64,000 nt of DNA from Methylocystis heyeri (GCF_004802635.2 NZ_CP046052.1:1798001-1862000); one strand, 5' to 3'; positions 1 through 9,613 are shown, counted from the stretch's first letter. The notes: a model not told the origin generated them from the sequence alone. A program made the numbers and translations.

Positions 1-809
1 CCGTCCCAACTCGTCGGAACGAGACCGGCCGAACCCGCCACGGGCCGCGCGTCCCAGTTGCGATAAGGCAGATAGCCGGCAAAAACCTCGCTTTCGTCCG
101 CCGCGATCAGCACGTCATAGGCGGGCGCGCCCTGCGTGAGGACAGGCATCTGCCGCTGCGTCTGCACCGAACCGGAATCGCTCCGCCGTCCGCCGCCGGT
201 ATCCTCATAGACCCGCTCTTCCACGATTTTTGCGCCGAATTTCTTGGCCGCGGCGCGATAGGCCTGCGCCAGAAGTTCATCGGCCGGATGCGAACCCTTG
301 ATCAGCAGCCAGCGGCTCCATTTCTTCCAGACGAGATATTGCGCCAACCCGTCGGCCAGCATGGCGCGGGATGGCGTGACATGGATCACATCGGCTCGGC
401 AGCTGTCCTCGCGCAGGCTTTCGTCGGGAGCCGAGACATTGAAGAGCAGCCCGCCCGTCGCCCTGGCGCGGTCGGCGGCGGCAAGGAGACGCGGCGCGTC
501 GAGATCGGCGATGACGAGCCGCGCGCCTTTCTCGATGAGCTTGTCGAGCGCCGCGCCGGCGTCGTCGCCCTCCTGCAGCAGGGCGTCGATGGTCTCGAAA
601 GTCTGGCCGGTGAATTTGCCCGTGGTGTTGTCGTCGTCCGCGCCCATGAGGGCGCCGGCGAGAACGTCGTCCGCGGCGGGGATATCCAGTATCGAGATGG
701 TTTCGCGAGAATGGGTCTGCCGCAGCACCCCGACCTTCACGGTCAACGGGTCTGCCGCAAAAGCGGCGGCGGAAACGCAGAGGCCGAGCAGAACGAGGAG
801 CGCGCGCAT
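1..809 (-). CDS. PQQ-dependent alcohol oxidation-associated ABC substrate-binding protein (3' end beyond the window)
   Basis: A minus-strand frame runs open from the ATG at 809 to the window edge (269 codons, C-terminus missing). It begins with a signal peptide (hydrophobic stretch LLVLLGLCVSAAAFA, cut before ADPLTVKVG). The mature start VKVGVLRQTHSRETISIL and the later GARLVIADLDAPRLL and KKFGAKIVEERVYEDTG are typical of the branched-chain-type periplasmic binding fold used by the ABC protein family that accompanies PQQ-dependent alcohol dehydrogenases. The likely role is periplasmic binding linked to methanol or ethanol oxidation; the true ligand of this family is not established. Members are usually near 380-400 residues, so about a third is missing. 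The assignment rests on recalled family resemblance; a generic type-1 binding protein is the alternative. Confidence 0.75.
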   Translation of the reverse strand, partial: MRALLVLLGLCVSAAAFAADPLTVKVGVLRQTHSRETISILDIPAADDVLAGALMGADDDNTTGKFTGQTFETIDALLQEGDDAGAALDKLIEKGARLVIADLDAPRLLAAADRARATGGLLFNVSAPDESLREDSCRADVIHVTPSRAMLADGLAQYLVWKKWSRWLLIKGSHPADELLAQAYRAAAKKFGAKIVEERVYEDTGGGRRSDSGSVQTQRQMPVLTQGAPAYDVLIAADESEVFAGYLPYRNWDARPVAGSAGLVPTSWD

Positions 810-909
810 GCCTCTTTCTTGCAGGCTTCGCACGCGAGGATCAACGGGAATTATTGCAAAGATGCGGAACGGCGCCGCCTGCAGTTCAGCGCCGCCCCAA
901 CTCAAACCT

Positions 910-1080
910 TTAGAAGAAAGAACCGAGAATCGCGCCTCCAAGCGCAAATACTACCGTGCTGGCGAGAAGCGCGGGAAAGCCCAGCACCGCCCCGCCGACA
1001 ATGGCCCCGAGAACGGCGCCTGCGCCGCCAAACAACATGACCTTCTGGGAGATTTCGCCTTCGCCAAGTTGAGTGCTCAT
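910..1080 (-). CDS. small glycine-zipper membrane peptide (56 aa)
   Basis: This 56-residue frame starts at ATG 1080 behind a good Shine-Dalgarno (AAAGGAGATC, about 6 nt spacing), which is why the longer upstream extension to 1251 is rejected. After a polar N-terminus (MSTQLGEGEISQK) come two hydrophobic segments rich in glycine and alanine (about residues 15-33 and 36-55), with G-x-x-x-G spacing such as GGAGAVLGAIVGG. This suggests a two-helix hairpin in the inner membrane. No family is recognised and no function can be assigned. It lies upstream of the PQQ-associated binding protein in the same direction with about 100 nt between them, so co-transcription is possible. Confidence 0.6.
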   Translation of the reverse strand: MSTQLGEGEISQKVMLFGGAGAVLGAIVGGAVLGFPALLASTVVFALGGAILGSFF

Positions 1081-1639
1081 GAAAGATCTCCTTTTGCGTT
1101 TCCAGGACCTTCCGCGGCGCAAGCCGACAGCTGACGCCAGCGGATTCGTCCACGCGCCTGTTATATTCTTTGGCGCGCGCGAGGCATGACGCCTTGCAGC
1201 TGTAAAAACTACGCCGAGCGCGTCAAATCGCCATGCGATAAACCGTCGCATGAGAAAACAATTATTGGCTTAATTCTCAAACTCGTGAGTTCTATGCTTG
1301 GAGTTATTAGAATATGAGACTCGTCGCGCAGCCGTCTGCGCCGCTCGCCTTCGGCGCGTCCTCGCCGTGCTTGAAAGCATGGCGGCGCAAAGAGCGCCCG
1401 GACGCCGCCCGAGCCCGCCTGCGTGGCGTCGGAGCGGAGGCTGCTTTAAAAAACCTTTGATGCGCCGCCCCGATTTCCGCAGGAGAAGCTCTGCGGACAC
1501 GGTAGGGACGCACGGGTGACAAGAAATCGAGCGACAACATCAGCGCGACCGCTGTCGGTTCCACCGGAAAGCGCGCTAAGAAACTGTCCGCTTTTGAGAA
1601 GCGCCGCCCGGCGATGTCATGCTGCAGGCGGCAGGACCA
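1081..1639. other. intergenic region, no convincing gene
   Basis: About 560 bases without a supportable gene. Short frames exist in several phases, but they are arginine- and alanine-rich, lack ribosome-binding sites and look like shadows of high-GC DNA. The stretch next to 1250-1320 is AT-richer than its surroundings and could hold the promoter of the minus-strand membrane peptide gene. No clear -35/-10 pair was found. Confidence 0.4.
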
Positions 1640-1745
1640 CTAGAGTCTTTCCGGTTCAGATTGAACCGGAAAGACTCTAGAACTCTTTGTTTAAACGTGT
1701 TTTCTTCACGCGAACCGGTATCCGCTTCGCTCGAAAACACTCTAG
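1640..1745. repeat. palindromic intergenic repeat pair upstream of a glycosyltransferase
   Basis: Two palindromes lie back to back. The first has perfect 19-base arms at 1640-1658 and 1662-1680 around a 3-base loop (arm CTAGAGTCTTTCCGGTTCA). The second, about 1694-1741, pairs GTGTTTTC with GAAAACAC around a core containing ACCGGT. The second resembles a dispersed palindrome I recall from Rhizobiales genomes. It lies just in front of the glycosyltransferase start and may affect its transcript or simply be a mobile intergenic repeat. Confidence 0.75.
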
Positions 1746-1758
1746 GATATGCGAACGA

Positions 1759-3036
1759 ATGCCGACAAGCGATTCCCCCCGCCCACTGCTTGGCCGCAAG
1801 GTCTCGCTGGTTCACCCGGCCTGGCACAGCTGCGGGACATATCGCGTGGTTTTGGGCCAGATTGCCGCCTACCGCGCATTGGGAGCCGAAGTCTTTCCCA
1901 TCGCCATCGGCACGGACCCCGGCTACGTCCCTGAGCGTCGCTGGATATGGCGGGATTTCTTGAGATCGACGCCCGAGCTCGACGACGGACCGCGCTATTT
2001 TGGGGGGACGCCCTTTCGAGCCATGCTGGAGCCGAAGTTCCTCGGGGAAGTGCTGTGGCCTTACCTCCATGGCGATCAGGCGATCATCCGCACCGGCTTC
2101 GCCGAGCGCTCCGCCCTGTCGCCGGAAGCGGAACGGCAGTCATACGATCTGGTTCACTGCAACCATTTCTTCCTGATGCCCGTAGCCGAACGTCTCGCCC
2201 GCGGCGAAGCCCGGGTGTTGCTCGACAGCCACGACCTGCAGGCGCGCCAGTTCGCGCTGATGAACGAGCGAATGCCCTGGCTGAAGCCGCATGTGAGCTA
2301 TGAGACGATGCTCGCGGAGGAACTCGCCTATATGCGCAGGGCCGATCTGCTCATCCACCTCAATGCGCGGGAGGACGAGGAATTCCGCGCGATGCTGCCG
2401 GAAAAGACCCATGCCCTGCTTTATCCGGCGGTGCCCGAGGCGCCGACAGGACCGGGCGGACCGGACGTCGTTTTGGTCGCGAGCAACAATTCGGCCAATG
2501 TCGAAAGCGTGATCTGGTTCCTGCGCGAAGTCGCCCCTCTGGCTGAAGGCGTGGCGGTGAAGATCGTCGGCAACGTCGACGCGGGGGTGCGGTCCCGCGC
2601 GGCTGCTCTCTTCGAACGCTACCGCAGCTGGTTTCTCGGCCGGGTCCAGGACCCCGCCGCGGTTTATGCAAGCGCGCGCCTGGCTTTGCTGCCGACGATC
2701 AGCGGCCACGGCCTTTCGATCAAGACCGTCGAAGCGATGGCGAGCGGGCTTCCCCTGATCGCCACCACGCTCGCGTTGCGCGGCATGGGCGAGCAGGCGC
2801 TGTCCCTCCCGGGCATAGTCGTCGCGGACCAGCCGCAGGCCTTCGCGCGCGCGTTGCAGACAGCAGCCGCCGCTGCGCCACCGAGCGCGCGGGAACGCGA
2901 AAACGCCGCTTCGCGCGCCTATTATCAGGCGCATTTTTCCGCAGAAGCGTACCGCCGCAATCTCGTCGGGCTTATCGCGCCGCTCCTCGGGAAAACCGGC
3001 GCGCTTTCCGCTCGAACGGAGTCGTTCGAGCGATAG
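1759..3036 (+). CDS. glycosyltransferase, GT4-like (425 aa)
   Basis: The start is placed at ATG 1759, behind AGGA at 1744, because upstream codons fall inside the palindromic repeat. The protein has the two-domain layout of a GT-B retaining glycosyltransferase. The N-terminal half has an LVHPAWHSCGTYRVVLGQ opening and YDLVHCNHFFLMPVAERL. The C-terminal nucleotide-sugar half has VVLVASNNSANVESVIWFL, then VQDPAAVYASARLALLPT and GHGLSIKTVEAMASGLPLI, the E-x7-E-like acceptor region. It probably acts at the inner membrane face in polysaccharide or protein glycosylation; the substrate cannot be read. It stands alone, convergent with the kinase gene. Its last eleven codons and its TAG stop lie inside the first copy of the 113-bp tandem repeat, so the C-terminus has probably been rewritten by the repeat. 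Confidence 0.8.
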   Translation: MPTSDSPRPLLGRKVSLVHPAWHSCGTYRVVLGQIAAYRALGAEVFPIAIGTDPGYVPERRWIWRDFLRSTPELDDGPRYFGGTPFRAMLEPKFLGEVLWPYLHGDQAIIRTGFAERSALSPEAERQSYDLVHCNHFFLMPVAERLARGEARVLLDSHDLQARQFALMNERMPWLKPHVSYETMLAEELAYMRRADLLIHLNAREDEEFRAMLPEKTHALLYPAVPEAPTGPGGPDVVLVASNNSANVESVIWFLREVAPLAEGVAVKIVGNVDAGVRSRAAALFERYRSWFLGRVQDPAAVYASARLALLPTISGHGLSIKTVEAMASGLPLIATTLALRGMGEQALSLPGIVVADQPQAFARALQTAAAAAPPSARERENAASRAYYQAHFSAEAYRRNLVGLIAPLLGKTGALSARTESFER

Positions 3037-3269
3037 GAAATCGCGCCAGATCAATGCATGTGAGCGCATTCTCATCGCAAAAGCGTCCCGACTTTTGCGG
3101 AATGCGGGCGCGTGCGCTTTCCGCTCGAACGGAGTCGTTCGAGCGATAGGAAATCGCGCCAGATCAATGCATGTGAGCGCATTCTCATCGCAAAAGCGTC
3201 CCGACTTTTGCGGAATGCGCGCGCGTGCGCTTTCCGCTCGAACGGAGTCGTTCGAGCGATGAGAAATCG
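3001..3269. repeat. 113-bp tandem repeat, about 2.4 copies
   Basis: Copies start at 3001, 3114 and 3227 (partial), giving an exact 113-base period. The first two differ by about one base near 3107/3220 (GGGCGCGT against GCGCGCGT). Each full copy contains two palindromes: CGCTCGAAC...GTTCGAGCG with the core GGAGTC, and a longer one pairing CGCATTC...GCAAAAG with CTTTTGC...GAATGCG. Degenerate relatives occur at 11263, 14334, 28423, 30024 and 52767. It sits between two convergent genes and could form transcript-ending hairpins. Confidence 0.9.
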
Positions 3270-3282
3270 GGCGCGCCCCGGT

Positions 3283-3684
3283 TCAGGCGGCGTCCAGTCG
3301 CTGCAGTAATTCCTCCAGCGCCTCGATGTCGGCCGGCTTGGTGAAATGGTCGTCGAAACCGGCCTGCCGGCTGCGGGCGACGTCCTCTTCCTGTCCCCAG
3401 CCGCTGAGCGCGACCAGGTTCAAGGCCCGGCCTTCCGGACACTCGCGTATTCTCGCAGCCGTCTCGTAGCCGTTCATATGCGGCATGCCCAGATCGAGAA
3501 AGACCAGTTCGGGCTTGAACTGCGGGATCTGTTCCAGCCCCTCGGCGCCGCTGTAGGCGGCGCGCGCCGTCGCGCCGAAGGTCTCCAGCAGCAGCACGAG
3601 ACTGTCGGCGACGTCGTGATCGTCGTCGATCACGAGAACGCGCCGAGGAGACCGGCTATCCTTTGGCACCACCTTGTCGCTCAT
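3283..3684 (-). CDS. receiver (REC) domain, detached C-terminal part of a hybrid histidine kinase
   Basis: This frame encodes a complete response-regulator receiver domain: acidic pocket IDDDHD, phospho-acceptor aspartate in FLDLGMP (about residue 64 from ATG 3684), LVALSGWG for the conserved Ser/Thr position, and the lysine in FTKP. The same frame continues upstream of the ATG, open to about 3810, and encodes the end of the kinase ATPase domain ([18 protein letters not shown]). So the domain was originally fused to the kinase and is cut off by the frameshift at the C7 run 3823-3829. ATG 3684 overlaps the kinase's present TGA as ATGA, so independent translation is possible, but no strong ribosome-binding site precedes it. 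Confidence 0.7.
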   Translation of the reverse strand: MSDKVVPKDSRSPRRVLVIDDDHDVADSLVLLLETFGATARAAYSGAEGLEQIPQFKPELVFLDLGMPHMNGYETAARIRECPEGRALNLVALSGWGQEEDVARSRQAGFDDHFTKPADIEALEELLQRLDAA

Positions 3685-6227
3685 CGGTTCTCTCTCGAAA
3701 ACATTGAATAGGGGGAACCGAACGATGAATTCGCTGCCCCGCCCAGGCCCGTCGCTGTAAGCCTCGATCTCGCCGCCATGTAGTTGTACCAGCTTGCGCG
3801 CCAGAGCCAACCCGATGCCCAGCCCCCCCGGGCGCGCCCGAGCGTGCGATCGACCTGCGTGAAGATTTCGAACAGGCGGGGGAGCATCTCGGGCGGCACG
3901 CCCGCGCCGTTATCGCGGACGCTCACCACGGCTTCCTCGCCCCTGCGTTCCGCAGTCAGCTCGATGCGGCCGCCCGATTCGGTGTATTTTGCGGCGTTGT
4001 TGAGCAGATTGGCGAAGACCTGCGTCAGTCTCGTGGGGTCGGCGTCGAGCAGCATGGCCTCCGGCGGCAATCTGATCTGCAGCACGAGGCCGGCCGAATC
4101 GATGAGAGGACGGCTCGTATCGATCGCGTCGCGAAGGACGGAGGCCAAATCGACCGCTTCCTTGCGAAGGAGAATCTTGCCTCGGCTTATGCGCGATATC
4201 TCCAGCAGGTCGTCCACCAGCCGCACCAGATGGAAAATCTGCCGTTCCATCATGGCGAGCAGGGCGCGTTTACGCTCGTTCGTCGCCGCATCCGCGTCGT
4301 CCGCCTTGCGCATGAAATGCATGGCGTTGCTGATCGGCGCCAGCGGATTGCGCAACTCATGGGCGAGCGTCGCCAGAAATTCGTCCTTTTGACGGTCGGC
4401 GTCGCGCAGGGCCTGCAGCACCCGATTGCGCTCGGTGACGTCGCGCGCCACCACCTGCACGGCCGGCCTGCCCCGCCATCTGGTGGGACCGGTCGCGGTC
4501 TCCACGTCCAGAGGCGTCCCGTTCAATTTGCGCCAGCGGTGATTTATCAGCGGTTGGACGCGGCTTTCCTCGAGCACGCTTCTCATGCGCTCGACCACCA
4601 GATCATGATAGACGGGATCGACTATGTCGAAGGGCGTCAGGCCCAGGATCTCGTCGCCGCTCGCCGCGCCGAGAAGCCGCGCCGCCGCCTGGTTGGCGTA
4701 GACATATCTCCCTTCCAGCAGCACCATGATGGCGTCGGGATTGAGCTCCGCGAGCGCGCGAAACAGTTCCTCGTTTTCCCGAAGCGCTTCGGCGTCGTGC
4801 TTGCGCTGTGTCCGGTCGGCGACCACTGCGACGGCCCCCACCGGCAGGCCGTCCTCACCACGGATCGGACTTGCTGAAATCTCCGCGCACCAGCGTCTCC
4901 CGCTGGGAAGAAGCACCTCGATCTCCTCGGGAGCGATCTCCCCGTTCTGCGCCACCGCGCGCTGCATCGGCAGCTCACTGAAGGCGAGTTCGCGCCCGTC
5001 CTTGAAATAGCGGATGCTTCTGCGGCTCGGGTCCGGAGCCGGCGACGAGATGGCGTCCTCGGAATCGCAGATTTCAAGCAGCGAATAAAGAGTGGGGTTG
5101 CCGAACACGACTTCGCATCCGGGATCGTTCGAGTAACCGATCCCGATCGGCGCGGCGCACATCACCGCCTGGAGCCTCCTTTCCGCCTCCATCAGCCTCT
5201 GCTGCGCTCGCTTATCATCGCCGATCTCGCGATTGATCGACGCATAGCCGACGGGCGCGCCGTCCCTTCCGGTCAGCGTGAAAACCGAGCGCTGCATCCA
5301 AACCGGCTCGCCGGTCTCGAAATTGCGGAAGCGGATTTCAGTCTCTCTGCGCCCTTCGCCGGCCGCGCTCAAGTCATCTTCATGACGAACGGAAGACCGG
5401 TCTTCGGGAAAGAAAAACTCCTCGAGCGGAATGTTTTTCGCCTCGTCGAGGCTCTTCAGACCCAGCATTCTCATACCGGCCGGGTTCAGAAATGACAGCG
5501 AGCGGTCGAGGTTCCAGATGGCGATGAATTCATCGCACTGTTCGGCCAGGAACAGGAACAGGCACGCCTGCTCTTCGGGGAGCCTGCTGGATGTCGGGTT
5601 ATCCGGCGCGTCGCCAGAGCAACCGGGCTGCGCTTCGTCTGAAAAGCAAACGCGGCTCCCGCCCCCGTCGCCCCTTCCCGGGGCGAGGCCAACGGCCCTG
5701 AAACCCGTATTCGGATGCGATCCGGTTTCCCGCGGACGCTCGCGCCGCTTTTGGGCGCCGTAGGCCTCCGCAAGGAGAATAGAGCAGAACACGCCCCCAA
5801 AGCCGTTGGCGACAGGGATCGGACCGATGCGCAGATCTCGTCTGGGGGAGCCGGGGTTCGCCCCCATGTGGCAGGACGCCGTCGCGGGCTCGCCCGAGTT
5901 CAGAACCTTTTCGATCACAGGCGCCAGGTTTTTCCAGAGGTCGGGGAGAACCTCGGCGAGAGGCCTGCCGAGCCAGGCCTCGTCCGCTCCGCCCATCGCC
6001 TCCTTGCCCGCGTCGTTGAAAAGCAGTGCAAGATCCGGCCCCCAGCAGATCAATAACGGATAGGTCGAGTTGAGGCAGAGGCTGACAGCGGCGCAGAGGC
6101 CCTGAGGCCAGAACGCGGGCGCCCCGAGGGGAGTATTCGCCCAATCGGCGCCCCTCATGCTGGCGGCGACATCCCCGCCGCCGAAAAAGTATCCGGGATA
6201 TGAAAAACTCTGCGCTGCGGTCTCCAT
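3681..6227 (-). pseudogene. multi-PAS hybrid sensor histidine kinase, frameshifted in the ATPase domain
   Basis: The start is ATG 6227, behind CAGGAGCGGG. The order is: an N-terminal PAS-like segment (WANTPLGAPAFWPQGL onward), then at least three PAS segments (about residues 230, 350 and 480), HisKA with phospho-acceptor His623 (LATLAHELRNPLAP), N-box NLLNNAAKYT (about 745), and D-x-G box [13 protein letters not shown]. After TLGRARGG the frame turns to nonsense ([13 protein letters not shown]) and stops at 3681. Adding one G to the G7 run (C7 at 3823-3829) restores the canonical G2 box [17 protein letters not shown] and fuses the kinase to the receiver domain at 3283. It is therefore a hybrid kinase that is either truly disrupted or hit by a homopolymer sequencing error. 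As written, the ATP-lid end is lost. Four or more PAS segments suggest redox, light or small-molecule sensing in the cytoplasm. Confidence 0.85.
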
Positions 6228-6451
6228 GACCCGCTCCTGCAATAAACCGAATTCAGAGCAAAAAAGCATGAGACTGTGGGAATGCAGCTTGGCGCTTTTG
6301 ATTGCCCTGATGCTTCGGAGGCCCGCGAACGAACCTCCCGCACAGCCCGCCAAATCCGGGCCCGGATTGAGAAAATCATTTCCTTCTATAAGATTAGCTG
6401 CAGCGACGAAGGCTTGCAACCTCGAGCGCGCAAATATTGGGAAAAGCTGAG

Positions 6452-6474
6452 AAAAAAATAGCCGCTCAGCGGCT
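6452..6474 (-). terminator. intrinsic terminator of recN
   Basis: On the minus strand, a 7-bp stem AGCCGCT/AGCGGCT (6468-6474 with 6460-6466, one-base loop as written) is followed by an A and a run of T (A7 at 6452-6458 on the plus strand). It begins 10 bases after the recN stop codon. Confidence 0.8.
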
Positions 6475-6483
6475 CGCCGACGT

Positions 6484-8166
6484 TCACGCCCTCCCTTCCA
6501 GAAGCCGCGCGGCCGCCGCTCTCGCCTCGTCGGTGATGGTCGCTCCGGCGAGCATGCGGGCGATCTCCTCGCGGCGTTCCGCTTCCTGGAGCAGCGTCAC
6601 CATCGTCGAAACCCGGTTCTCCCCGGCGGCGGCCTCGCCGACCGCGCCCTTGGCGATGCGAAGATGCCGCGAGGCCTTGGCTGCGACCTGCGGGGCATGA
6701 GTGACCGCCAGAACCTGCACCCGCGCGCCGAGCCGCGCCAGGCGCCGGCCGATGGCGTCCGCGACGGCGCCTCCGACGCCCGTATCGATCTCGTCGAACA
6801 CCAGCGTCGGGGCCGAGCCGCGATCCGCGAGCACCACCTTGAGCGCAAGGAGAAAGCGCGCCAGTTCGCCGCCCGAGGCGACTTTGACCATAGGCCCCGG
6901 CCGCGAGCCCGGATTGGTCTGCACCCAGAATTCGGCGCGATCGATTCCTTCGGACGTGCGGTTTTCGGGGTCGCTCGCGATCTCGGTGCGAAAATGGGCC
7001 CCCTCGAGCTTCAGAGGCTTCAGCTCCGCATCCACCAGCGCATCGAGCTTCTTCGCCGCCTCGCGGCGCGCCTTCGACAGCGCCTGCGCCGCGGCGTCAT
7101 AGTCGGCCCTGGCGGCCTCCGCCTTTTCCTGGAGCAGAGCCAGCCGCGTCTCGGAAGCGTCCAGCGCGGCGATTTCCAGGGCGAAGCGCTCGGCGAGCCG
7201 CGGCAGTTCCGCGACGCTCACATGATGCTTGCGGGCGCAGGCGCGCAAGGCGAACAGGCGCTCTTCAAGCGTCTCCAACTCGCGCGGATCGAAATTGCTC
7301 TGCTCCAGAGCGCTTTCGACGGCCTCTTCGGCGAAGGAAAGGGCGTCGACGGCGGCCGCGAGCGCGCGAAGGGGAGGCTCCAGCAAGTCAGGGGCCTGCG
7401 CCGCGCGGCGCTCCAGGCGCCGGGCCGCCTGCGCGATGTGGCCCGCCGGGGAATTGTCGCCGGAAAAGGCGCCGAGCGCGTCCCTCAGATCGACCGCGAC
7501 TTTTTCCGCGCGCTGCATCGACTGCCGGCGTTCGGCGAGGCGCTCCTCCTCGCCGTCCTCCGGCGCCAGCTTGTCGAGCTCTTCGTGGGCGTGGCGCAGA
7601 TAATCGGCGTCCGCCCGAGCCTTGGCGACCCTCGACTCTTCGTCCTCCAGCGCGTGACGCGCCGCATGCATGGCGTCATGCAGCGCCCGCACCTCCCCCG
7701 CCTCGCGCAAGAGTCCGCCATGGGCGTCGACGAGCTCGCGATGCGCGGAGGAATCGACCATCGCCCGCTCGTCGTGCTGGCAGTGGATCTCCACGAGCTC
7801 CCGGCCGATGACGCGCAACCCCTGCGCGCTGATCGGCTGATCGTTGACGAAGGCGCGGGTGCGCCCGTCGACCGACTGGATACGGCGCAGAATGAGTTCG
7901 CCCTGCGCCTCGAGGCCGAGTTCGCGAGCCGCGAGATTGGCGGGGTGGTCGGGAGAAAGATCGAAGACGGCTGAAACCTGCCCCTGAGGCCTGCCGGCGC
8001 GAACCAGGGAAGCGTCGCCGCGCCCGCCCAGCGCCAGCACGAAAGCGTCGAGCAATATCGATTTGCCCGCTCCGGTTTCGCCGGTGAGCGTCGTCAGCCC
8101 GCGCTCGAATTCGAGGTCGAGCGCGTCGATGAGCACGATGTCGCGAATTGAAAGCCGAACTAGCAT
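6484..8166 (-). CDS. recN: DNA repair protein RecN (560 aa)
   Basis: This is an SMC-like ATPase of recombinational double-strand break repair. The Walker A motif GETGAGKS is near residue 33, long coiled-coil arms fill the middle (stretches rich in A/E/R/L), and near the C-terminus are VASGGELARFLLALK (ABC signature) and VFDEIDTGVGG (Walker B). The length matches the family (about 550-560). The start is ATG 8166 (MLVRLSIRDIVLIDALDL); the TTG five codons upstream adds nothing conserved. In many alphaproteobacteria recN follows lpxC-bamD directly; here about 4 kb of accessory genes lies between bamD and recN, so recN must use its own promoter in 8167-8348. Confidence 0.95.
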   Translation of the reverse strand: MLVRLSIRDIVLIDALDLEFERGLTTLTGETGAGKSILLDAFVLALGGRGDASLVRAGRPQGQVSAVFDLSPDHPANLAARELGLEAQGELILRRIQSVDGRTRAFVNDQPISAQGLRVIGRELVEIHCQHDERAMVDSSAHRELVDAHGGLLREAGEVRALHDAMHAARHALEDEESRVAKARADADYLRHAHEELDKLAPEDGEEERLAERRQSMQRAEKVAVDLRDALGAFSGDNSPAGHIAQAARRLERRAAQAPDLLEPPLRALAAAVDALSFAEEAVESALEQSNFDPRELETLEERLFALRACARKHHVSVAELPRLAERFALEIAALDASETRLALLQEKAEAARADYDAAAQALSKARREAAKKLDALVDAELKPLKLEGAHFRTEIASDPENRTSEGIDRAEFWVQTNPGSRPGPMVKVASGGELARFLLALKVVLADRGSAPTLVFDEIDTGVGGAVADAIGRRLARLGARVQVLAVTHAPQVAAKASRHLRIAKGAVGEAAAGENRVSTMVTLLQEAERREEIARMLAGATITDEARAAAARLLEGRA

Positions 8167-8348
8167 GAGCCCCAGCGTCAACGGATCGGCGCTCTTTTAC
8201 GCGATTTTGCGTCCGAGCGCATTCGCCAAACCGAAGCGTCCGCGCATAAAACGCAAGCTTCACAATTTCGTTCAAAAAGCTTCACCCAAGCCCGTCAAGT
8301 TCCGCCCGCCGCCGAATCCGGCGGATTGATATTCCTTGGGGGAGCCAC

Positions 8349-9605
8349 ATGCGTTCGCTTTTCACCCGTTTCCTGAAGACTACCGCCCTTGCGCTGATCG
8401 GCGCAGCGGCAGTTTCCGCCGCCGCGACGGCCAGGGAACTCCAGTCGCCGATGAGCCAGTTCGGCCACCTCGACCACGTTTTCGTGATCATGATGGAGAA
8501 CGAGGCCGACACCGACATCCTCGGCAACGCCAACGCGCCTTTCATCAACGCCTATGCGCGCTTCGCCAACCGTGCGACCAATTACTTCGCCGTCGGCCAT
8601 CCCAGCGCGCCCAACTACCTTGAAATCGTCGGCGGCTCGAACTTCGGCCTCAACGAAGACTATTGGCCCAAGTGGTCCGGCATCGGCTGCGTCGATAACG
8701 CTCCGGGCAGCACCGGCTGCCAGAACGCCTTCACCCCGGTTTCGGGCGTCGGCGTGGACAACGCCGTGGTCGCAACCACGAAGACTGCCAGCGACTGCAA
8801 CGGCCAGCTGACTGTCACCGGAACGGCCGCGCCGAACAACTGCGCGCTGTATGACTATCCGGCCACGAACTTCACGCCGAAGACGATCGCGCACCAGCTG
8901 GTTCAGAACGGCTTGACCTGGAAGACCTATCAGGAGAGCCTGCCCTCCCTCGTTCCCGGCGCTTTCGGCGTGAACTATTCGGACGGCGAATTCTCGAGCC
9001 TGAGCCCCGTCGCGGTCTTCGGACCGGGCCCGATCCAGAAGCTCTATGCCGTCAAGCACAACCCCTTCGCCTATTTCCTGGACATCGAGACCGGCTCCAA
9101 CCCGGCCCTGAGCATGAACCAGGTGGTCGATTTCTCGGGCCCCAACGGCCTGTGGGCGGACATGCAGACCGAGCACGGAATGCCGAACCTCGCCTTCATC
9201 GTCCCGAATCAGTGCCATGACATGCACGGCGGCGTTTCGGGCGGCACGCCGATCTGCTCGACCAAGACGACGGATGAAGCCAACCTCCTCATGCAGGAGA
9301 GCGACGCTGCGCTCGCCAAGATCGTCACCGGCATCACCTCTTCGCCGGCCTGGCGCAAGGGCCGCAACGCCATCGTCGTGGTTTGGGACGAGAACGACTA
9401 CGAAAACCTCGCCAATCGCGTGATCTTCCTCGTCGAGACCAACTACGCCGCCAACGGCTTCGTGAGCACCACGCCTTACGACCACTATTCGCTGCTGCGC
9501 ACGCTCGAAGCCGGCTTCGGCCTGCCCTGCCTCAATCACGCCTGCGACAAGACCTCGCTGGTCATGAACGAGCTCTTCGGCTTCCGCCAGCAGAGCCACC
9601 ACTAA
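8349..9605 (+). CDS. secreted phosphoesterase of the acid phosphatase/phospholipase C type (418 aa)
   Basis: The gene starts at ATG 8349 behind a strong ribosome-binding site (TTGGGGGAGCC). A signal peptide (about 29 residues, ending AAATARE) precedes the conserved phosphoesterase start LDHVFVIMMENEADTDI. The family hallmarks continue with FANRATNYFAVGHPSAPNYLE, ANLLMQESDAALAKIV and VVVWDENDYEN, and end with TTPYDHYSLLRTLEAGFGLP. Four to six cysteines in pairs (CVDN, TGCQNAF, CLNHACD) fit disulfides outside the cytoplasm. The enzyme hydrolyses phosphate esters in the periplasm or medium; the exact substrate is unknown. It is transcribed alone, divergent from recN and convergent with the next gene. 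Codon use is strongly C-ending (AAC, GCC), suggesting high expression. Confidence 0.85.
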   Translation: MRSLFTRFLKTTALALIGAAAVSAAATARELQSPMSQFGHLDHVFVIMMENEADTDILGNANAPFINAYARFANRATNYFAVGHPSAPNYLEIVGGSNFGLNEDYWPKWSGIGCVDNAPGSTGCQNAFTPVSGVGVDNAVVATTKTASDCNGQLTVTGTAAPNNCALYDYPATNFTPKTIAHQLVQNGLTWKTYQESLPSLVPGAFGVNYSDGEFSSLSPVAVFGPGPIQKLYAVKHNPFAYFLDIETGSNPALSMNQVVDFSGPNGLWADMQTEHGMPNLAFIVPNQCHDMHGGVSGGTPICSTKTTDEANLLMQESDAALAKIVTGITSSPAWRKGRNAIVVVWDENDYENLANRVIFLVETNYAANGFVSTTPYDHYSLLRTLEAGFGLPCLNHACDKTSLVMNELFGFRQQSHH

Positions 9606-9613
9606 AAATTCTG

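Noticed and set aside
1270-1564. Possible small genes on both strands between 1270 and 1564
   Set aside because: Frames are basic and low-complexity, have no ribosome-binding sites, and show no hydrophobic or folded pattern.
3001-3269. CRISPR-like array
   Set aside because: Only about 2.4 copies of a 113-base unit exist, without unique spacers, and with no cas genes. It is a tandem palindromic repeat.
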